Assembly (NCBI RefSeq): GCF_000015285.1
Contig: NC_008709.1
Location: 1,984,001 to 2,048,000, forward strand
Origin: Psychromonas ingrahamii 37
GTDB lineage: Bacteria > Pseudomonadota > Gammaproteobacteria > Enterobacterales > Psychromonadaceae
Reading direction: 5' to 3'
Length of the DNA stretch: 64,000 bases
In this document: piece by piece, positions 58,143 through 64,000 of the stretch
How positions within the stretch are numbered: the first letter of the stretch is position 1
How the letters are laid out: the number at the start of each line of letters is the position of its first letter
Program-made: the position numbers and the translations under genes
The notes under the pieces: model-generated
Database searches by the model: none
Seen by the model: only the letters and a program-made list of their open reading frames with translations
Told to the model about the DNA's origin: nothing

Positions 58143-58970
58143 ATGTCTAAGCAGCATAAAAACGCAACCACCACCGAAGAGATGCGTATTTTTATATTTG
58201 AATCGGATTTGCCCACGGCAAAGTTATCCCGCCTTCTGAATATTTCTGAATCGACAGTACGAAAATGGCGTAAACGTCAGAATTGTGCCGATCTTCCTCA
58301 TACCCCTAAGCAATTAAATACAACCTTAACGGTCGCCCAGGAATATGTTGTTGTCCAACTGCGCATCCGTTTGCTGTTGTCACTGGATCAATTACTGAGC
58401 GTGTGCAAAGAATTTATTAATGAGAATACATCTCGTGCAGGATTACAACGCTGCTTAAAAAGACATGGTGTGTCGCGCCTTGCGGACATGGAACCTACGC
58501 CTAATGAGTTGGTGCATGTGGTTGTCGATATTGAAGAAAATCAATCTAATATGGTGTTCAGTTCGAAGATATCCCCGCAGGCCATGACCGATGTACTTAA
58601 TCAACTACGGGAAAAAGAGTTAACCATTGATAATTTAAACAGCCCGCTCACGGATCATGCGCTTAATGCACAATCAACCAGTCTTAACTGCCTTGATGTG
58701 GTTCAGGTGAATGTCACTACCTTGCCCGAATTTGTCAATCAAACTGAAAATTATCGCTTGTTGGTGGCCAATGATCCAAGCGGGAGTTGGGTCTATGTTG
58801 ACCTCTATTGTGATCAGGAAATAAATGCGGCAAGGCGATATATGAAACATGTGTTAACTAAAGGGCCGTTTCACATTCGCCGCGTACTGGCGGCTAATTA
58901 CAATGAATTTTTAAGTCATTTTCGTTTGTTAGATGATAACGCGAAAAATAAACAGGTCACTGCGCCATAA
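58143..58970 (+). CDS. pfaR: PfaR-like transcriptional regulator of PUFA synthesis
   Basis: A 275-residue protein with an N-terminal helix-turn-helix (TAKLSRLLNISESTVRKWRKR) and a region that resembles IS481-type transposase/integrase folds (LQRCLKRHGVSRLADMEPTP, then VVVDIEENQ) but has lost the DDE residues. PfaR lies directly upstream of pfaA in Shewanella, Moritella and Psychromonas and activates eicosapentaenoic or docosahexaenoic acid synthesis. Here it is 82 bp before pfaA. The ribosome site is weak. Assignment rests on position and overall resemblance. Confidence 0.85.
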   Translation: MSKQHKNATTTEEMRIFIFESDLPTAKLSRLLNISESTVRKWRKRQNCADLPHTPKQLNTTLTVAQEYVVVQLRIRLLLSLDQLLSVCKEFINENTSRAGLQRCLKRHGVSRLADMEPTPNELVHVVVDIEENQSNMVFSSKISPQAMTDVLNQLREKELTIDNLNSPLTDHALNAQSTSLNCLDVVQVNVTTLPEFVNQTENYRLLVANDPSGSWVYVDLYCDQEINAARRYMKHVLTKGPFHIRRVLAANYNEFLSHFRLLDDNAKNKQVTAP

Positions 58971-59052
58971 AATAATCCGTTTTCTATGTGCAGAAAAGAG
59001 TGACAGATAATAATAATGACTAACGCAACAGGTTTTTAACCGGAGTAATCAA

Positions 59053-62000
59053 ATGTCTACAGAGCAAAGCCCGAACAACCACGATATGGCAGAAGAAGAG
59101 CAGTTAAGTTCACGCATGCAGGAATGTCCTATCGCGATTGTTGGTATGTCTTCGGTGTTTGCAGAGAGCAAAAATCTTGACCAATTTTGGGATAACATTG
59201 TTGAGTCAGTGAACGGCATTCGGGATATACCGGAAGATCGTTGGGCGATTGATGATTATTATTCTGCCGATAAAAAAGCGGCGGATAAAACCTACTGCAA
59301 ACGCGGCGGTTTTTTACCTGAAATTGATTTTGATCCGATGGAATTTGGTTTGCCGCCCAATTTGTTAGAACTGACCGATATTACCCAGTTGATGTCTTTG
59401 GTGGTTGCGCGCGATGTACTGGCCGATGCCGGCATCTCCGATGAAAACAGTTATGATCGTGATAAAATTGGAATCACTCTGGGGGTTGGCGGAGGTCAGA
59501 AACATATCTCGCCTTTAACCTCCCGTCTGCAGGGCCCAGTGTTAGATAAGGTATTAAAAGCATCGGGTGTGGATGCAGCCGATCGTAATATGATCATTGA
59601 AAAATTCAAAAAAGCCTATATTCCCTGGGAAGAAAATTCATTCCCGGGTATGTTGGGCAATGTTATTGCTGGACGTATTGCCAACCGTTTCGATTTTGGT
59701 GGTACTAACTGTGTGGTTGATGCTGCCTGCGCAAGCTCCTTAGCGGCGATTAAAATGGCGGTCTCAGATTTACTTGAGTATCGTTCGGAAATGATGATCA
59801 CGGGCGGGGTCTGTTGTGATAACTCCCCCTTTATGTATATGTCATTCTCAAAAACCCCCGCTTTTACCGATGGACAAAATATTCGTCCCTTTGATGACCA
59901 GTCCAACGGCATGATGATTGGTGAAGGTGTGGGCATGATTGCACTGAAACGTTTAGCCGATGCCGAGCGAGATGGCGATAAAATTTATTCTGTTATTAAA
60001 GGCATAGGCAGTTCATCCGACGGTCGTTACAAATCTATTTATGCGCCAAGTCCTGCGGGGCAAGTAAAAGCGCTTAAACGTGCGTATGCTGATGCCGGTT
60101 TTGATCCCTTAACCTGCGGTTTGATTGAAGCGCATGGTACCGGCACAAAGGCGGGAGATGCCGCTGAGTTTGCCGGTTTAAGTGCGCTCTTTAGTGAAAA
60201 CAATGCGCAAAAACAACATATCGCCTTAGGATCGGTTAAATCACAAATTGGCCATACTAAAGCCGCGGCCGGCACTGCGGGGATAATTAAAGCGTCTTTA
60301 GCGCTTTACCATAAAGTGCTGCCGGCAACGATTAATGTGGAGCAGCCGAATAAAAACCTGGATATTGATAATAGCCCTCTGTATATCAATAGTGAAACCC
60401 GGCCCTGGATGCCGCGTGCCGATGCGATTAAGCGTCGTGCCGGGATCAGTTCCTTTGGTTTTGGTGGTACTAATTTTCATATCGTCCTTGAAGAATACCA
60501 AAGCAAGCAAAGCGGCCAATACCGTTTAAATGAAGTACCGCAAACGATTGTTATCAGCGCGGCAGACAAAGAAGCTCTACAACAAAGTTTAACCACCTGG
60601 CGCACTAAACTTGCGGTGACCAATGATTTACAGGCCTATGCATTTAATGCTTTAGTGGTTGAAAATCCATTATCAACACCGCAGCAGAAGCTCGCACGTT
60701 GCGGCTTTGTGGCTAAAAATGCGCAGCAAGCACTGCAATTAATTGAACAGATAATAAAAGAATTTTCCCTGAATGACGCGCCCGCATGGTCTACACCAAC
60801 GGGCATCTATTACCGCGAAAGCGGGCTTAAAACACAAGGGAAAGTGGTTGCGCTGTTCTCAGGGCAAGGTTCTCAATATGTTAATATGGGGCGTGATTTA
60901 AGCTGCAACTTCCCCTCAATATTAGACACTCATGCTTTGATGGATACCCAGTTTAGTGATAATGGTTTACCGCAGTTATCTAAAGTGACTTATCCGATTC
61001 CTGCCTTTACGGCTGAAAAACGTGCTGCACAGGAAGAAAGCTTACGCTTAACCCAGCACGCCCAACCTGCGATTGGTGCTTTTAGCGCAGGACTATATAA
61101 AACCTTCCTGCAGGCTGGCTTTAAAGCTGATTTTACTGCAGGTCATAGTTTCGGTGAATTAACCGCTTTATGGGCCGCGGGCGTGTTATCTGAGCATGAT
61201 TATATGCTACTTGCCCGCAGCCGGGGTCAGGCAATGGCTGCGCCCGAGGATGAAAACTTTGATGCCGGTACTATGATCGCCGTGATCGGTGATCCTGCGC
61301 AGGTAGCGCTGGAGATTAAACCGCTTGCTGGTCTTTCAATTGCGAATTATAACGCTAATAATCAAGTGGTTGTGGCAGGTCCAACCAGCGAGGTAGGCGT
61401 TGCTTTTGAGCAGCTTAAAGAAAAAGGCTACAAAGTGATACAGCTGCCTGTTTCTGCAGCTTTTCATACAGCATTGGTAGGACACGCACAAAAGCCCTTT
61501 GCTGATGTTATCGACCGTGTTGAATTTAAATCGCCCTCTATTCCTGTCTTTTCCAATGGCAGTGCAGTAGCCCATTCAACACAACCTGAGGTGATCAAGG
61601 CCAGCCTGAAAAAACATATTTTAGAACCGGTTCATTTTAATGATGAAATTGATAATTTATATGCCGCTGGTGGGCGACTCTTTATTGAATTTGGTCCTAA
61701 AAATGGCTTAACAGGCTTAGTTGATAATATCCTTAAGGATAAATCCGATGTGACTACTATTGCGGTCAACGCTAATCCTAAAAAATCAGCTGATTTGCAA
61801 CTGCGTTTAGCCGCCGTTGAAATGGCTGTGTTAGGGGTGCAGTTGAATAATATTGACCCCTATAACGGGTTACAACGTCCCACAATTCCCGCTAAAAAAT
61901 CACCTCTGGCAATGAAATTATCCGGTGCTGCTTATGTGAGTGAAAAAACTAAAAAAGTGTTTACGGATGCTTTAAATGATGGTCAAAAAATCAATACTCA

Positions 62001-64000
62001 ACCAGCCAATACTGAGCAAAGCAGGGGCATTGAAAAGCAGCTGCCCGTTGAGAAAGAGGTGATTGTTGAGAAAGAGGTGATTGTTGAAAAAATTGTGGAG
62101 AAAATTGTCTACCTCAATCCCGATGGTACGGCCTTTGATCATCAAGCTGTCAATATGGCCAGCGTCAATATGCCGCCTGACAATAGCACCGCGTTAGTTG
62201 CCTCTATTGAACAAAGTGTCGGCCAGGTTGTGCAGCATCAAGCACAACTATTAAGTGTGCATGAAGAGTATCTGCAGGGCCCGAAAGAGTACGCAAAAAC
62301 ATTTCAGGCAGTATTAGCCTCTCACGCGGGTGCGGCGCAATTGCCTGAGAGTTTGGACAAAACATTAACGATGTACCATGACTTTCAGTCTGAAACATTA
62401 CGCGTTCACGAAGCCTATTTAAATCATCAGACTGAGAATATGCAGCAGATGTTAACGGCTGCGCCCATGACGGAATCTGCCGACCTATCTGCTGCCGTCC
62501 AACAGAACGTTGCTGTTAACAGTGTTGCGGCCATCAAAGCGGTAAAACCTGCAACCTCTGCGCCAGTCCAACAGAATAAAACCAAGGTTGCTACTCCTGC
62601 CGTCTCGACTCCAGTGCCAACAGCTGCCATTGATTTAAATGAAATTCAAAATGTGATGCTTGCTGTAGTCGCCGATAAAACCGGTTATCCCGTTGAAATG
62701 CTCGAACTTGGCATGGACATGGAAGCGGATTTAGGTATAGATTCGATTAAACGGGTAGAAATTTTAGGCGCAGTGCAGGATCAGATAAGCGACTTGCCGG
62801 AATTAAATCCGGAAGCGCTCACTGAGCTGCGCACTTTGGGTGAAATAGTTGACTATATGCAGGCACAGGCGCCGGTTGCAGGACGTGAGAATAATAATGT
62901 GCCTCTCGATAATATTGCATCACTTGACAATAATGTCCCTGAGATTGATTTATCCGCTATTCGGACTGTGATGCTGGATGTGGTTGCCGATAAAACCGGT
63001 TATCCTGTTGAAATGCTCGAACTTGGCATGGACATGGAGTCGGATTTAGGCATAGATTCAATTAAGCGGGTGGAAATTTTAGGCGCGGTGCAGGATGAGA
63101 TAAGCGACTTGCCGGAATTAAATCCGGAAGCGCTCACTGAGCTGCGCACTTTGGGTGAAATAGTTGACTATATGCAGGCACAGGCGCCGGCAGCTTCTAT
63201 CGTTGCAACAGAGAATGAAAGCGAGCAGGCAAAAACACAGAACAGCCAATCTGCACTCTTACCCATTGATCTGACGCATATTATGCTGGCAGTGGTTGCC
63301 GATAAAACCGGTTATCCCGTTGAAATGCTCGAACTTGGCATGGACATGGAGTCGGATTTAGGCATAGATTCGATTAAACGGGTAGAGATTTTAGGTGCGG
63401 TGCAGGATCAAGTTAGCGACTTGCCAGAATTAAATCCGGAAGCACTCGCTGAGCTGCGCACTTTGGGTGAAATAGTTGACTATATGCAGTCACAGGCAGC
63501 TTCTATTGTTGCAACAGAAAATGAAAGCGAGCAGGTAAAAACACAGAACAGCCAATCTGCACCCTTACCCATTGATCTGACCCATATTATGCTGGCAGTG
63601 GTTGCCGATAAAACCGGTTATCCCGTTGAAATGCTCGAACTTGGCATGGACATGGAAGCGGATTTAGGCATAGATTCGATTAAACGGGTAGAAATTTTAG
63701 GCGCAGTGCAGGATGAGATAAGTGACTTGCCAGAATTAAACCCGGAAGCGCTCGCTGAGCTGCGCACTTTGGGTGAAATTGTTGACTATATGCAATCGCA
63801 GGCGCCGGCGGCTTCTATTGTTGCAACAGAGAATGAAACCGAGCAGGAAACACAGTTAAAAATACAGGATAGCCAGCCAGCTGCGTCAGTAACAGCTCTG
63901 TTGGATATTAAAAATATAATGCTGGATGTGGTGGCAGATAAAACCGGTTATCCCGTTGAAATGCTCGAACTTGGCATGGATATGGAAGCGGATTTAGGCA
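59053..64000 (+). CDS. pfaA: PUFA synthase PfaA, 5' part (KS-MAT-5xACP), cut by window end
   Basis: The visible 1649 codons have no stop. A ketosynthase (about 25-475) shows the active Cys226 in VVDAACASSLAAIKMA, IEAHGTGTKAGD and GSVKSQIGHTKAAAG; the malonyl-CoA acyltransferase (about 615-900) has FSGQGSQYVNMG and Ser699 in AGHSFGELTAL; after a Val/Glu/Ile repeat linker (EKEVIVEKEVIVEKIVEKIV) four complete ACPs have phosphopantetheine serines at residues 1231, 1336, 1440 and 1542 in LGIDSIKRVEILGAV, and a fifth starts at the edge. PfaA builds EPA/DHA de novo with PfaB, C and D. The ATG at 59053 has GGAG 8 nt upstream. A ketoreductase is expected beyond the window. Confidence 0.94.
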   Translation, partial: MSTEQSPNNHDMAEEEQLSSRMQECPIAIVGMSSVFAESKNLDQFWDNIVESVNGIRDIPEDRWAIDDYYSADKKAADKTYCKRGGFLPEIDFDPMEFGLPPNLLELTDITQLMSLVVARDVLADAGISDENSYDRDKIGITLGVGGGQKHISPLTSRLQGPVLDKVLKASGVDAADRNMIIEKFKKAYIPWEENSFPGMLGNVIAGRIANRFDFGGTNCVVDAACASSLAAIKMAVSDLLEYRSEMMITGGVCCDNSPFMYMSFSKTPAFTDGQNIRPFDDQSNGMMIGEGVGMIALKRLADAERDGDKIYSVIKGIGSSSDGRYKSIYAPSPAGQVKALKRAYADAGFDPLTCGLIEAHGTGTKAGDAAEFAGLSALFSENNAQKQHIALGSVKSQIGHTKAAAGTAGIIKASLALYHKVLPATINVEQPNKNLDIDNSPLYINSETRPWMPRADAIKRRAGISSFGFGGTNFHIVLEEYQSKQSGQYRLNEVPQTIVISAADKEALQQSLTTWRTKLAVTNDLQAYAFNALVVENPLSTPQQKLARCGFVAKNAQQALQLIEQIIKEFSLNDAPAWSTPTGIYYRESGLKTQGKVVALFSGQGSQYVNMGRDLSCNFPSILDTHALMDTQFSDNGLPQLSKVTYPIPAFTAEKRAAQEESLRLTQHAQPAIGAFSAGLYKTFLQAGFKADFTAGHSFGELTALWAAGVLSEHDYMLLARSRGQAMAAPEDENFDAGTMIAVIGDPAQVALEIKPLAGLSIANYNANNQVVVAGPTSEVGVAFEQLKEKGYKVIQLPVSAAFHTALVGHAQKPFADVIDRVEFKSPSIPVFSNGSAVAHSTQPEVIKASLKKHILEPVHFNDEIDNLYAAGGRLFIEFGPKNGLTGLVDNILKDKSDVTTIAVNANPKKSADLQLRLAAVEMAVLGVQLNNIDPYNGLQRPTIPAKKSPLAMKLSGAAYVSEKTKKVFTDALNDGQKINTQPANTEQSRGIEKQLPVEKEVIVEKEVIVEKIVEKIVYLNPDGTAFDHQAVNMASVNMPPDNSTALVASIEQSVGQVVQHQAQLLSVHEEYLQGPKEYAKTFQAVLASHAGAAQLPESLDKTLTMYHDFQSETLRVHEAYLNHQTENMQQMLTAAPMTESADLSAAVQQNVAVNSVAAIKAVKPATSAPVQQNKTKVATPAVSTPVPTAAIDLNEIQNVMLAVVADKTGYPVEMLELGMDMEADLGIDSIKRVEILGAVQDQISDLPELNPEALTELRTLGEIVDYMQAQAPVAGRENNNVPLDNIASLDNNVPEIDLSAIRTVMLDVVADKTGYPVEMLELGMDMESDLGIDSIKRVEILGAVQDEISDLPELNPEALTELRTLGEIVDYMQAQAPAASIVATENESEQAKTQNSQSALLPIDLTHIMLAVVADKTGYPVEMLELGMDMESDLGIDSIKRVEILGAVQDQVSDLPELNPEALAELRTLGEIVDYMQSQAASIVATENESEQVKTQNSQSAPLPIDLTHIMLAVVADKTGYPVEMLELGMDMEADLGIDSIKRVEILGAVQDEISDLPELNPEALAELRTLGEIVDYMQSQAPAASIVATENETEQETQLKIQDSQPAASVTALLDIKNIMLDVVADKTGYPVEMLELGMDMEADLG
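62640..64000 (+). repeat. Tandem ACP-encoding repeats in pfaA
   Basis: Units of about 306-330 bp, each encoding one ACP plus a linker, repeat at near-identical DNA sequence; for example GATAAAACCGGTTATCC and GGCATGGACATGGA recur in every unit. Units 3 and 4 share also the linker (ATTGTTGCAACAGA-type, NESEQ). The array continues past the window. Confidence 0.95.

Noticed and set aside
57938-58216. Minus-strand frame overlapping the pfaR start
   Set aside because: Antisense to pfaR with no supporting signal.
59616-62630. Several minus-strand frames within pfaA
   Set aside because: Shadows of the long pfaA coding sequence.

Overview
The window reads as the chromosome of a marine, probably cold-adapted gammaproteobacterium close to Psychromonas/Moritella/Shewanella. 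This is inferred from the start of an omega-3 polyunsaturated fatty acid (PUFA) synthase locus (pfaR-pfaA) at the right end, a gammaproteobacterial ftsK-lolA-rarA-crcB-serS string with dsbB and fadR beside it, a hisL-attenuated his operon with bifunctional HisB and HisIE, and moderate G+C. No species marker is present, so the genus is not proven.

Layout. 1-360: two identical tRNA-Val genes in a tandem repeat. 817-4425: ammonium channel amtB, then upp and uraA for uracil salvage, separated by a MITE-like element. 4500-6410: insertion-sequence graveyard, with an IS200-type tnpA split by a decayed IS4-type element and followed by an IS30 scrap. 6558-12478: a very A+T-rich five-gene island encoding an FkbH-methyltransferase fusion, acyl carrier protein, VOC protein, MBOAT acyltransferase and SGNH-like protein. 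It looks horizontally acquired and resembles a Dlt/Alg-type export-acylation system in which FkbH replaces the adenylating ligase. 12480-14980: three IS3-family remnants closing the island. 15042-17221: nfeD and slipin. 17932-19083: yqhD-like reductase lacking a metal-ligand Asp.

19503-31470: histidine biosynthesis on the minus strand, hisL-G-D-C-B-H-A and then, after a 4.6-kb interruption, hisF-hisIE. The interruption holds two promoters with the 19-bp spacer of MerR/CueR-type copper promoters, a DUF411 metal protein, a secreted small protein, an HMA-like protein, and two unrelated genes. 31576-33000: small proteins and dsbB. 33293-40323: fadR, ftsK, lolA, rarA, crcB, serS. 40800-43392: ampG-like permease and rnd. 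43837-45860: leuCD without leuAB.

46110-48677: a four-gene minus-strand cassette of a cytoplasmic-looking papain-family peptidase, two nearly identical 117-residue proteins that share the peptidase's C-terminal domain and carry a leader-like N-terminus ending in Gly-Gly, and a chagasin-like inhibitor. With the FkbH/MBOAT island this is the best candidate for an undescribed system. 49203-52554: DUF3010 protein, small acidic/charged proteins, ferredoxin-NADP reductase. 52939-56329: a four-gene Mla/MCE-type lipid transport operon. 56736-57874: small membrane protein and a YeiH-type transporter. 58143-64000: pfaR and the 5' part of pfaA (KS, MAT and at least five ACP domains), cut by the window edge.
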